NCBI GenBank assembly: GCA_040902705.1
Contig: JBBDWT010000123.1
Coordinates: 1-23,767 of the forward strand
DNA length: 23,767 nt
Reading direction: 5' to 3'
Origin: DATBSK01 sp040902705
Lineage (GTDB): Bacteria; Actinomycetota; Acidimicrobiia; IMCC26256; PALSA-555
Shown here: one piece after another, positions 13,501 to 21,457 of the stretch
How positions within the stretch are numbered: the first letter of the stretch is position 1
Layout of the letters: each line of letters begins with the position of its first letter
Notes under the pieces: generated by a model
What the model was told of the DNA's origin: nothing
Databases searched by the model: none
The model's input: the letters and a program-made list of their open reading frames with translations, nothing else
Translations under genes and position numbers: made by a program

Positions 13501-14910
13501 TCACTCCGTCGCGCTGCCTGCCGGCTCGACGCCGCGCTCGCGCGCCCACGCCGTCAGCCGTTCGTACGCCTCGGCCTCGGCCATCGGACCGTCGTCGAGG
13601 CGCGCGTCGAGCAGGAAGTCGAGTGCCTCGCCGACGACCCGGCCCGGCTCGACACCGAGGAACGCCATGACCTGGCGACCGTCGAGCGGGGGGCGGATCG
13701 AGTCGAGCTCCTCCTGCTCGCGGAGCTCGGCGATGCGGGCCTCGAGGTCGTCCATGCGGCGCGCGAGCGCGGCCGCGCGGCGCTTGTTGCGCGTCGTGCA
13801 GTCACAGCGCTGCAGGAGGTTGAGGTCTTCGAGGAGCGGACCGGCGTCGCGCACGTAGCGACGCACGGCCTTGTCGCTCCACCCCATCGCGTAGGTGTGG
13901 ATACGCAGGTGGAGGTACACGAGCTGCGTGACCTGTTCGACGAGATCGGCGGGGAAGCGCAGCGCGCGCATCCGCTCTTCGGTCATGCGCGCGCCGACAA
14001 CCTCGTGGTGGTGGAAGCTCACGCCGTCCGCACCGAACGAGCGCGTCTTCGGCTTGCCGATGTCGTGGAACAGGGCGGCGAGGCGCACACGCGCGTTCTC
14101 GGCGGGGACGTTCTTCACCACCGCGATCGTGTGGGCGAGCACGTCCTTGTGCGAGTGGATCGGGTCCTGCTCGAGCCGCATCGCGTTGAGCTCGGGGAGG
14201 AACTCGTCGGACAACCCGGTCTCGGCGAGGAGCCACAGGCCTGCGGTCGGGTCGGCGACCGCCAGCAGCCGCACGAGCTCGTCGCGGATCCGCTCGACGG
14301 AGACGATCTCGAGCCGCGGCGCCATGGCGGTGATCGCCTCGAGCAACGCCGCGTCGGGTGCAAGGCCGAGGCCCGCGACGAACCGGGCCGCGCGCAGCAT
14401 CCGCAACGGGTCGTCGGCGAACGACGTCTCGGGCGACTGCGGCGTGCGCAGCCGACCGTCGTGCAGGTCCTTCGCGCCCTCGTGCGGGTCGACGAGGCGC
14501 GGCTCAGGAAGGGCGAGGGCCATCGCGTTGACGGTGAAGTCGCGGCGGAGGAGGTCGTCCTCGATCGTGGCGGCGAACGCGACCTCGGGCTTGCGGCTCT
14601 CCGGGCGGTAGACGTCGCCGCGGAACGTGGTGATCTCCATCGGGACGCCGTCCTTCTCCGCGCCGATCGTCCCGAAACGCGCGCCCTGGAGCCACACGTG
14701 ATCAGCCCAGCCGCGCACGATGCCCTCGATCACGTCGGGCCGAGCGTCGGTGGTCAGGTCGACGTCGGGCGACTCGTGCCCGAGGAACGCGTCGCGCACC
14801 GTCCCGCCGACGAGATAGCACTCGTGGCCGGCCGCGACGAGGCGATCGGCGAGCTCCCGGGTCGGCGAACCCGGCTCGTAGTACGGGCGCAACCGCGCCG
14901 GAGCATCCAC
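13501..14910 (-). CDS. pcnA: CCA tRNA nucleotidyltransferase with HD domain
   Basis: About 469 residues from the GTG at 14910; an ATG at 14949 would add 13. The nucleotidyltransferase head has YLVGGTVRDAFLG and the metal-binding DVDLTT, then RRDFTVNAMAL and the DPLRMLRAARF motif. A central HD domain contains LFHDIGKPKT and HHHEVVGA; the tail is helical with EELDSIRPPLDGRQVM. It adds or repairs the 3' CCA of tRNAs. Actinobacterial members usually carry this HD domain and sit near murJ and sigM, as here. The start is unsure, because neither candidate has a good ribosome-binding site or a -10 box. It is convergent with ino1. Confidence 0.94.
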   Translation of the reverse strand: MDAPARLRPYYEPGSPTRELADRLVAAGHECYLVGGTVRDAFLGHESPDVDLTTDARPDVIEGIVRGWADHVWLQGARFGTIGAEKDGVPMEITTFRGDVYRPESRKPEVAFAATIEDDLLRRDFTVNAMALALPEPRLVDPHEGAKDLHDGRLRTPQSPETSFADDPLRMLRAARFVAGLGLAPDAALLEAITAMAPRLEIVSVERIRDELVRLLAVADPTAGLWLLAETGLSDEFLPELNAMRLEQDPIHSHKDVLAHTIAVVKNVPAENARVRLAALFHDIGKPKTRSFGADGVSFHHHEVVGARMTEERMRALRFPADLVEQVTQLVYLHLRIHTYAMGWSDKAVRRYVRDAGPLLEDLNLLQRCDCTTRNKRRAAALARRMDDLEARIAELREQEELDSIRPPLDGRQVMAFLGVEPGRVVGEALDFLLDARLDDGPMAEAEAYERLTAWARERGVEPAGSATE

Positions 14911-15027
14911 CTCACCAGTCTCGCGGCATGCGGACCTGCCGGACGGCACGTGATCCGCACGACGGGTCCAGGAGGAGGGACAACGGCCAGGTGTCCGCCA
15001 CGCCGACCGCCGCGGGCTGACCCGAGG

Positions 15028-16044
15028 TCAGTCGGCGAGCGCCTCGGCCCAGCGGAGCGCGGCGGCGTCGACCACGGTGGAGCCGGGACCGCCGCTCGTC
15101 GGCGCTTCGGCCGGACGCACCGGCTCACCGAGCAGCACGGGGAGCGTCGCGGCGACGCAGTCGCGGATCGCCTGGAGGTCGTAGCCGCCCTCGAGGAACA
15201 CGATCGTGCGGCCGGGGGCAGGAGCGAGACCGGCGGCGCGCGTCGCGAGCGCGGCGTAGTCGGCCGACGACAGCGCGAGGCCGGTGAGCGGGTCGGCGCG
15301 ATGCGCGTCGAAGCCGGCCGAGATCAGCACCCAGTCGGGAGCGAAGCGCGCCGCGACCGGCTCGATCACTTCGTCGAACGCGCGCAGGTAGACGTCACCG
15401 GTCGCGCCCGCCGGCAGCGGCAGGTTGCACGTGGCGCCTTCGGCGCCGCCACCCCCGATCTCGTCGAGGCGACCCGTCCCCGGGTAGAGCGGCCACTCGT
15501 GCAGCGACACGTAGAGGACCCGCGGGTCCGCCCAGAAGATGTCCTGGGTGCCATTGCCGTGGTGAGCGTCGTAGTCGATCACCACGACGCGCTCGCCGCG
15601 CTCGGCGAGCGCAGCCGCGGTCACCGCGACGTTGTTCAACAGGCAGAAGCCCATGGGGACGCGCCCGGTCGCGTGGTGGCCCGGTGGGCGCACTCCCAGG
15701 AACGCCGCGATCCCGCCGCCGGCGCCGAGCGCGTCCGCGGCCGCGAGACCGGCCCCGGCGGCGCGGCGCGCGGCCGCCCACGAACCGGCCGACGCGACCG
15801 TGTCGGGATCGATCGGACCACCACCCCTCGCCGAGAGCTCCTCGAGTCGATCGAGCAGCGCCGGATCGTGCACCCGGGTGAGCTCGGCCCGGGTCGCGTC
15901 ACGAGGCTCGAGGACGGAGAGCGCGTCATCGACACCCGCGCAGCCGATGCCCTCGGCGACCGCGGCGAGCCGCGCGACCCGCTCCGGGTGGCCCGGACCG
16001 GGATCGTGCGCTGCGTACGTGTCGTCCGTAGCGAGGAGCAGCAC
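15028..16044 (-). CDS. Histone-deacetylase-family (AcuC/HDAC-like) deacetylase
   Basis: A 338-residue zinc hydrolase of the arginase/deacetylase fold. It begins LLLATDDTYAAHDPGPGHPER, with the H-x-PGHPER entry motif. RPPGHHA (119-125) gives the paired His, D159 and H161 (DYDAHHGNGT) and D246 (SAGFDAHRADPL) are the zinc ligands, and Y288 is in EGGYD. All catalytic positions are kept. Bacterial members deacetylate lysines (for example on acyl-CoA synthetases) or acetylpolyamines; which one cannot be told. The frame extends upstream, but the GTG at 16044 fits the family start and has TAGCCT 7 nt before it. It is divergent, with a 55-nt gap, from a GNAT acetyltransferase. Confidence 0.93.
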   Translation of the reverse strand: MLLLATDDTYAAHDPGPGHPERVARLAAVAEGIGCAGVDDALSVLEPRDATRAELTRVHDPALLDRLEELSARGGGPIDPDTVASAGSWAAARRAAGAGLAAADALGAGGGIAAFLGVRPPGHHATGRVPMGFCLLNNVAVTAAALAERGERVVVIDYDAHHGNGTQDIFWADPRVLYVSLHEWPLYPGTGRLDEIGGGGAEGATCNLPLPAGATGDVYLRAFDEVIEPVAARFAPDWVLISAGFDAHRADPLTGLALSSADYAALATRAAGLAPAPGRTIVFLEGGYDLQAIRDCVAATLPVLLGEPVRPAEAPTSGGPGSTVVDAAALRWAEALAD

Positions 16045-16051
16045 CGCAGCG

Positions 16052-16057
16052 AGGCTA
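16052..16057 (-). promoter_or_regulatory. -10-like hexamer for the leaderless deacetylase gene
   Basis: TAGCCT on the minus strand ends 7 nt before the GTG at 16044; no Shine-Dalgarno sequence is seen. Confidence 0.42.
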
Positions 16058-16085
16058 CCGCCGGGGCCGCCTCGGGCCTCCCAGG

Positions 16086-16091
16086 TACGCT
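16086..16091 (+). promoter_or_regulatory. -10-like hexamer for the leaderless GNAT gene
   Basis: TACGCT ends 8 nt before the GTG at 16100. Only 28 bp separate it from the opposing -10-like box of the deacetylase gene, so the two promoters must overlap. Confidence 0.4.
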
Positions 16092-16099
16092 CGCACGTC

Positions 16100-16822
16100 G
16101 TGGCCGAACGCATCACCGGCGGACGGGCGCGCCACCACTCCTTCGGATGGGCGCGCGCCACTCCATGGCGCGGGCGCGGTGACGTGGCCCATCTGGTGCT
16201 CGGCGAGCGCGTGCCGACGGATCCAGCCGTCATCGACTCCTGCCTCGGCGCCCTCCAACGTTCGGGCTACCGCGCGGTCGTCACGAGCGCGCTCGCGCCC
16301 GCCGACTCGCTGCCCTTCATCGATGCGGGCTTCGACGTGCGCGAACGACTCCATCTGCTCGAGCACGACCTGTCGGGCCTCCCGGCCCGAGCGCCGGAGC
16401 CGCGCGCCCGGCGCGCCTGGCGGACCGACCGTGAAGGCGTGCTCGCCCTGGATCACATGGCGTTCGACCGGTTCTGGAGACTCGAGGAGACCGGCCTCCG
16501 GGAGGCGCTGCACGCGACCCCGGCCGTCCGCTTCCGCGTGGGCGACTTCAGCCCACCCGCGACGGGGATCGCCGCCTACGCGATCACCGGGCGAGCCGGG
16601 AGCCAGGGCTATCTCCAACGCGTCGCCGTGCATCCCGAGAGTCGCAGAGGCGGCTGGGGCAGCGCGCTCGTCGTCGATGCACTGCGATGGCTGCGCCGCC
16701 ACGACGTTCGGCGGGCGCTCGTGAACACGCAGTGGACCAACGCCGGTGCGCTCGCGCTGTACGAGTCATGCGGCTTCCGCCGACTTCCGGTCGGTCTGTG
16801 CGTCCTCGACCGCGGCTTGTGA
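16100..16822 (+). CDS. GNAT family acetyltransferase, possibly a degenerate tandem GNAT
   Basis: A 240-residue protein. The C-terminal GNAT domain has YLQRVAVHPESRRGGWGSAL (171-190), the acetyl-CoA loop, and NAGALALYESCGFRRL (214-229). The N-terminal half (about 30-95) contains FIDAGFDVRERLHLLEHDL, which looks like the end of a second, shortened GNAT repeat. Tandem GNAT proteins include mycothiol synthase, but this one is shorter and no closer link is visible. The frame is open far upstream; the GTG at 16100 is chosen because of the -10-like box and because the extra upstream sequence would overlap the deacetylase gene. It ends 7 nt before the DUF6049 gene. Confidence 0.85.
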   Translation: MAERITGGRARHHSFGWARATPWRGRGDVAHLVLGERVPTDPAVIDSCLGALQRSGYRAVVTSALAPADSLPFIDAGFDVRERLHLLEHDLSGLPARAPEPRARRAWRTDREGVLALDHMAFDRFWRLEETGLREALHATPAVRFRVGDFSPPATGIAAYAITGRAGSQGYLQRVAVHPESRRGGWGSALVVDALRWLRRHDVRRALVNTQWTNAGALALYESCGFRRLPVGLCVLDRGL

Positions 16823-16829
16823 GCGAACC

Positions 16830-18860
16830 GTGAGCGTGCGTGGCGCGGCCGCGCTGCTTGCCGCGACGATGCTCGCATTCTGCGCAGCTCCTCCCGCAGG
16901 AGCCGCGCGCGCGACGCAGGCATCGGGCGAACCGGCCGGGGAGACGGTCGAGCTGGTGCAGCAGGACGCGTGGACGCCGGTCGGGGGCAACCTCCAGTTG
17001 CGCGTGCGGATCCCGGCCGCGCTCATCGCTCCCGAAGCCACGCTGAGCCTCTCGGCGTACGAGCCCGTCGGCAACCGCGCCGCGTTCGACCGCACCCTGG
17101 AGGATCAGAGCCGGGGATCGGTGCTCGACCAGGTCGTCATCCCGATCTCCTCCCTTCCGATCGGAGCGGGCGACGCTCGCACCGTGACCGTGGGGCTCGA
17201 AGCCAGTGGTGCGGCCCGTGATCCCGCTCGCCTCTCCGTGCGTCGCACCGGCGTGTATCCGCTCGCGGTCGAGGTCCGCGACGCCGACGACCGACCCCAG
17301 GGCGGGTTCCTCACCCTCGTCGTCGCCGTCGCGCAGACCGCGCCCGGCACCGCCGCGTCGGTCGACGAGCCGCTCGGCGTCGCATGGACCTGGCCCCTCG
17401 CCGCGGGCCCCTCGACCCTCCCCGACGGCTCCGACGATCCCGAGGTCACGGCTGCGCTCCGGCCCGACGGGCGACTCGGTCGCCAGGCCGTCGCGCTCAC
17501 CCGCGCGGGTGACCTGCCGCTGACGCTGGTGCCCGGGCCCGAGACGCTCGAAGCCTGGTCCCGCCAGGGTGCGGACGATCCCGCCATCGCGCGCGGCGCG
17601 GCCGCGGTGGAGGACGTCGTCGGCCGCGACGAGATCATCGCGAGCACCTACGTGCCGACCGATCTCCCGTCGCTGCTGGCAGCCGGCCTCGACGGGGTCG
17701 TCGACGCCGAGCTCGTGACGGGTGACGACACGTTGGCGCGTCTCCTCGGGAGCCGCCCTGACGTGCGCATCGCGCTCGCGCAACCGGTCGATGCGGCATC
17801 GCTCACGCGCCTCCGAGCGCAGGGCGTCGACCGCGTCGTCGTCGACGGAGACGCGCTTGCCTCGTCGAACCGCGCCGCTCCGACCCGCCCGTTCCTCCTC
17901 CAGCCGGCGCCGTCCCTCATCCCCTCCGGGCCCATCAGCGCGCTCGCGGGTGACGTCGGCATCCAGCAGCTCCTCGTGGGTGACGCGTCACCGGCGCTGC
18001 GCGCGCAGCGGGTACTCGCGGCGCTCTCCGTCATCGCGCTCGAGGACCCCGACACGGAGCGCGCGGTCACGATCGTCAACCCCGAAGACCTCGATCCCCC
18101 GCTGGCACTGTTCGACGCGCTCTTGACCGGCTTGCGCGGCAACCCGTTGCTCAACCCGATGACGGTCGACCAGGTCTTCGCGGAGGTCCCGGCCGAGACG
18201 TCGAACGGCGCGCCGGTCACCCGTAACCTCGCGCCGTACTCACCACCCGCGCCTCCCGTCGCGCCGTTCGTCTACACGAATGCCCAGTCGCGTCTCGAGG
18301 CGTTCCGGTCGCTCGCGGGACCGAGCGACCCGATCGTGCTCCTCGGTGACCGGGCGCTGCTGATCTGCCAGTCGTCGACGTTCACGGGGCCCGCCGGGAC
18401 GGTGCGCGCGCGGGCGACACTCGACGCGATCAACGTCGGCATCGACGCGTTCCTGTCGCAGATCCGCATCCCTCGACCGAGCACCATCACACTGACGTCG
18501 CGGTCCGGCGAGATCCCACTCACCTTCCGCAACGACACGGGCAGGCCGATCGACGTGTTCATCGAGCTCGCCAGCGCCAAGCTCGCCTTCCCTGAGGGCG
18601 CAACTCGAGCGATGCGCCTCCCGACGAAGAGCACGACGCTGCGCGTGCCCGTCGAGGCGCGGACCTCGGGCACGTTCCCGCTGAAGCTCACGGTCACCTC
18701 GGCCAACGGCTCACTGCCCATCGCCAACAGCACCTTCCGGGTCCGGTCCACCGCGTTCAGCACCGTCGGGATCGGCCTGATGGTCGGCGCGGTGATGTTC
18801 CTCATCGGCTGGTGGCTCCTGCACACGCGTCGAAGCCGCCGCGCCCGGCGGACCGCGTGA
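16830..18860 (+). CDS. DUF6049-like secreted/anchored surface protein (Rv3909-like)
   Basis: A 676-residue protein. A signal peptide (2-28, hydrophobic GAAALLAATMLAFCAA) is followed by a long extracellular part with beta-rich, Val/Thr-rich stretches and a central region that reads like a TIM-barrel glycosidase relative (IIASTYVPTDLPSLLAAGLDGVV). One C-terminal membrane helix (about 645-664, GIGLMVGAVMFLIGWWLL) ends in an Arg-rich cytoplasmic tail. It matches in layout the actinobacterial proteins encoded just before MurJ (Rv3909 in M. tuberculosis), whose role in the cell envelope is unknown. The GTG at 16830 gives the signal peptide at the right place. Its TGA overlaps the murJ GTG. Confidence 0.83.
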   Translation: MSVRGAAALLAATMLAFCAAPPAGAARATQASGEPAGETVELVQQDAWTPVGGNLQLRVRIPAALIAPEATLSLSAYEPVGNRAAFDRTLEDQSRGSVLDQVVIPISSLPIGAGDARTVTVGLEASGAARDPARLSVRRTGVYPLAVEVRDADDRPQGGFLTLVVAVAQTAPGTAASVDEPLGVAWTWPLAAGPSTLPDGSDDPEVTAALRPDGRLGRQAVALTRAGDLPLTLVPGPETLEAWSRQGADDPAIARGAAAVEDVVGRDEIIASTYVPTDLPSLLAAGLDGVVDAELVTGDDTLARLLGSRPDVRIALAQPVDAASLTRLRAQGVDRVVVDGDALASSNRAAPTRPFLLQPAPSLIPSGPISALAGDVGIQQLLVGDASPALRAQRVLAALSVIALEDPDTERAVTIVNPEDLDPPLALFDALLTGLRGNPLLNPMTVDQVFAEVPAETSNGAPVTRNLAPYSPPAPPVAPFVYTNAQSRLEAFRSLAGPSDPIVLLGDRALLICQSSTFTGPAGTVRARATLDAINVGIDAFLSQIRIPRPSTITLTSRSGEIPLTFRNDTGRPIDVFIELASAKLAFPEGATRAMRLPTKSTTLRVPVEARTSGTFPLKLTVTSANGSLPIANSTFRVRSTAFSTVGIGLMVGAVMFLIGWWLLHTRRSRRARRTA

Positions 18861-20509
18861 GCCCGGGCGGGCGGGCGGCGCGGCACCGGCGTCACGACAC
18901 CGGGCACCTGCTCCAGTCGAGCGCGATCGTCGGCGTCGGCACCGCGCTCTCGCGCCTCACCGGGTTCCTGCGCGTCGCCGCGATCGCGTACGCGCTCGGG
19001 GTCACGACCGCCGCCGGCGTCTACTCGTACGCGAACGAGACGCCGAACATCGTCTACGAGCTCCTCGTCGGCGGGATCCTCACCGCCACGCTCGTCCCCC
19101 AGTTCGTCAGGCACCTGCAACGGGACGACCGCGAGGCGACGAACGCCGTGGTGACCGCGGCGATGCTGGCGCTGGTCGTGGTGACGCTGCTCGGAGTGCT
19201 CCTCGCTCCGCTGATCGTCGATCTGTACACCCTGCGGGTCTCCGGCCCCGGGCGCGCCGAGCAGCAAGAGCTGGCGACGAAGCTGCTCCGGCTCTTCATG
19301 CCCCAGATCCTCTTCTACGGCTTCGCGACGCTCGCGACCGCGCTCCTCCAGGCCCGACGCCGGTTCGCCGCCGCGGCCTTCGCGCCGATCCTCAACAACG
19401 TCGTCGTGATCTCGATCTTCCTCGCGCTCCCGCGGGTGATCGACGGCCCGCTCACCGTCCGGCGGATCAACGAGGACAGCGGGCTCGTGCTGCTGCTGGG
19501 CCTGGGCACCACCGCCGGTGTCGCCGCGATGGCGCTCGTCCTCGTCCCCGCGTTGCGCGGCGCGCGGATCCGGTTGCGCTTCCTGGTCTCGTTCCGTCAC
19601 GCCGCCGTCCGCACGCTGGTGCGCCTGTCGGGCTGGACCTTCGGGTACGTGGTCGCCAACCAGATCGCGCTCTGGGTGGTGCTCGTGCTCGCGAACGGCG
19701 TCAGTGGCGGCGCGTTCGCGTACTTGAGCGCGTACGCGTTCTTCCAGCTGCCGCACGGCCTCTTCTCCGTGTCGATCATGACCGCGGTCGGCCCGGAGCT
19801 CGCGGCGGCCGGCGCGCGCGGCGATCTGGCCGCGCTCCGGCATCGCTTCGCGCGCGCGCTCCGTCTCGTGCTCACGGTCGTGATCCCGGCGGCGGCCGTC
19901 TACGTCGCGCTCGCGCGTCCGATCGTCGTCGCGCTGCTCCAGCGCGGCGCGTTCTCCTCGGGTGACGCCGCCCTCGTCGCGGACACCCTGGTCGGGTTCG
20001 CGGTCGGGCTCCCGTTCTTCTCCACCTACATCTTCGCGCTGCGCGCGTTCTACTCCCTCGAGGACACGCGCACGCCGTTCCTGCTCAACTGCCTCGAGAA
20101 CACGGCGAACATCGTCCTCGCGCTCTGGCTCTTCGACGAGATCGGGATCGACGGCCTGTCGTTCGCGTTCTCGGGCGCGTACGCGATCGGTGCGCTCGTC
20201 ACGCTCGCGGTGCTCTCCCGCCGGGTCGGAGGGCTGCAAGGTCGCGGCATCGGCACGACGATCGTGCGGGTCAGCGTGGTCGCGGCGGCCGCGGGGGCCG
20301 GTGGCTGGCTCGCCAGCAAGGCCGTGGGCTGGTCGGGATCCGCCGAAGCGGTCGTGAGCGTCGCCCTCGGCGTCGTGGTGGCGATCGCCATCACCGCCGC
20401 GGGGCTCTGGATCGCCCGGGTCCACGAGTTCCAGGAGGTCCTCGGCCTGCTGCGGCGGCGCCGGGTGCCCGACCCCGCGGGCGGCGACGACCCAGCCGTG
20501 GAACGATGA
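18857..20509 (+). CDS. murJ: Lipid II flippase MurJ (MviN)
   Basis: A 550-residue protein with about 14 membrane helices that moves lipid II across the membrane for peptidoglycan assembly. The opening SRLTGFLR holds the two Arg of the essential N-terminal motif, and ETPNIVYELLVGGILTATLVPQF is the actinobacterial form of helix 2. FSVSIMTAVGPELAAAGARG and FYSLEDTRTPF are further family marks. It ends soon after the last helix with a short Arg-rich tail: the pseudokinase and extracellular domain fused to MurJ in mycobacteria are absent and a separate kinase lies 3' of degV. The GTG overlaps the DUF6049 stop as GTGA, showing coupling to the surface protein. Confidence 0.96.
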   Translation: MSPGGRAARHRRHDTGHLLQSSAIVGVGTALSRLTGFLRVAAIAYALGVTTAAGVYSYANETPNIVYELLVGGILTATLVPQFVRHLQRDDREATNAVVTAAMLALVVVTLLGVLLAPLIVDLYTLRVSGPGRAEQQELATKLLRLFMPQILFYGFATLATALLQARRRFAAAAFAPILNNVVVISIFLALPRVIDGPLTVRRINEDSGLVLLLGLGTTAGVAAMALVLVPALRGARIRLRFLVSFRHAAVRTLVRLSGWTFGYVVANQIALWVVLVLANGVSGGAFAYLSAYAFFQLPHGLFSVSIMTAVGPELAAAGARGDLAALRHRFARALRLVLTVVIPAAAVYVALARPIVVALLQRGAFSSGDAALVADTLVGFAVGLPFFSTYIFALRAFYSLEDTRTPFLLNCLENTANIVLALWLFDEIGIDGLSFAFSGAYAIGALVTLAVLSRRVGGLQGRGIGTTIVRVSVVAAAAGAGGWLASKAVGWSGSAEAVVSVALGVVVAIAITAAGLWIARVHEFQEVLGLLRRRRVPDPAGGDDPAVER

Positions 20510-20578
20510 CGGGTCCCGGCGTCGGCTGGGGATGCAGGCCAGCGCCGGGACGCCGGAGAGCAGGACGGGAGAGCAATC

Positions 20579-21415
20579 GTGGGAGTCCGAGTCGTCACCG
20601 ACAGCGCGTGCGACCTTCCCCAGGAGCTCATCGAGCGGCTCCAGATCGAGGTCGTGCCCCTGACGATCCGCTTCGGCAACGAGGAGCTCATCGACCGCAA
20701 GGAGCTCTCGACCGATGAGTTCTGGACGCGCCTGAAGAGCTCCGACGTGCTCCCGGAGACGGCCGCCCCCTCCGCCGGCGCGTTCGAGGCCGCGTTCCGC
20801 GGCCTGATCACCGACGGGGCGACCGGCATCGTGTGCATCAACCTCTCGTCACGGCTGTCGGCGACGATGCAGGCGGCGCAGGTCGCCGCGGACGCGGTGG
20901 GGTCCGACTGCCCGGTCACCGTCATCGACTCGCTCACGTGCTCGATGGGGCTCGGATCGCTGTGCATCAACGCGGCGCGGCGGGCGTCGGAGGGCGGCTC
21001 CCTCGAGGAGATCGTCGCCGAGACCACCGACCAGCGCGATCGCACCCGCCTCTACGGAGCGCTCGACACGCTCGAGTTCCTGAAGAAGGGTGGCCGCATC
21101 GGCAACGCGCGCGCCCTCGTCGGATCGATGCTCTCGATCAAGCCGGTGGTGGAGGTGAAGGACGGGGTCGTCGAGGAGGCGGGCAAGGTACGCACCCGCT
21201 CGAAGTCGCTGAAGCTCCTCGCCGACAAGGTCACCGCGCAGCCCGTCGACTCGCTCGCCGTGCTCCACGGCCAGGCGGACGACGTCGACGAGCTCATCGA
21301 CCTGCTCGCCGAGAGCTTCCCCCGGGACGAGATCGTCACCGGGGTCGTCGGGCCCGTCATCGGGACCCACGCGGGGCCGGGCGTCATCGGGGTGACCTTC
21401 CAGATCCGCCGGTAG
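20579..21415 (+). CDS. DegV family fatty-acid-binding protein
   Basis: A 278-residue protein of normal DegV length. It begins VRVVTDSACDLPQELIER, followed by the family motifs CINLSSRLSATMQAAQVA, VIDSLTCSMGLGSLCINAA and TLEFLKKGGRIGNARALVGSMLSIKPVV, then the terminal HAGPGVIGVTF. DegV/FakB proteins bind a fatty acid and in some bacteria present it to a fatty-acid kinase. No FakA-like kinase is visible in this window. GGGAGAG lies about 6 nt before the GTG at 20579. It is 69 nt after murJ and 42 nt before the Ser/Thr kinase, inside an otherwise envelope-related run. Confidence 0.95.
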   Translation: MGVRVVTDSACDLPQELIERLQIEVVPLTIRFGNEELIDRKELSTDEFWTRLKSSDVLPETAAPSAGAFEAAFRGLITDGATGIVCINLSSRLSATMQAAQVAADAVGSDCPVTVIDSLTCSMGLGSLCINAARRASEGGSLEEIVAETTDQRDRTRLYGALDTLEFLKKGGRIGNARALVGSMLSIKPVVEVKDGVVEEAGKVRTRSKSLKLLADKVTAQPVDSLAVLHGQADDVDELIDLLAESFPRDEIVTGVVGPVIGTHAGPGVIGVTFQIRR

Positions 21416-21445
21416 CCCGAAGTCACCAACCCCGGGCTACCCCGG

Positions 21446-21451
21446 TACCGT
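21446..21451 (+). promoter_or_regulatory. -10-like hexamer for the kinase gene
   Basis: TACCGT ends 6 nt before the GTG at 21458, with no Shine-Dalgarno sequence. It suggests that the kinase and sigma genes can be transcribed apart from murJ-degV. Confidence 0.35.
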
Positions 21452-21457
21452 TGCACG

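Noticed and set aside
13897..16182. 761-residue plus-strand open frame
   Set aside because: Antisense to pcnA and the deacetylase, both of which have intact catalytic motifs.
18272..20425. 717-residue minus-strand open frame
   Set aside because: A shadow of the DUF6049 and murJ genes caused by high GC; composition is Arg/Asp/Glu-rich and no motif is seen.
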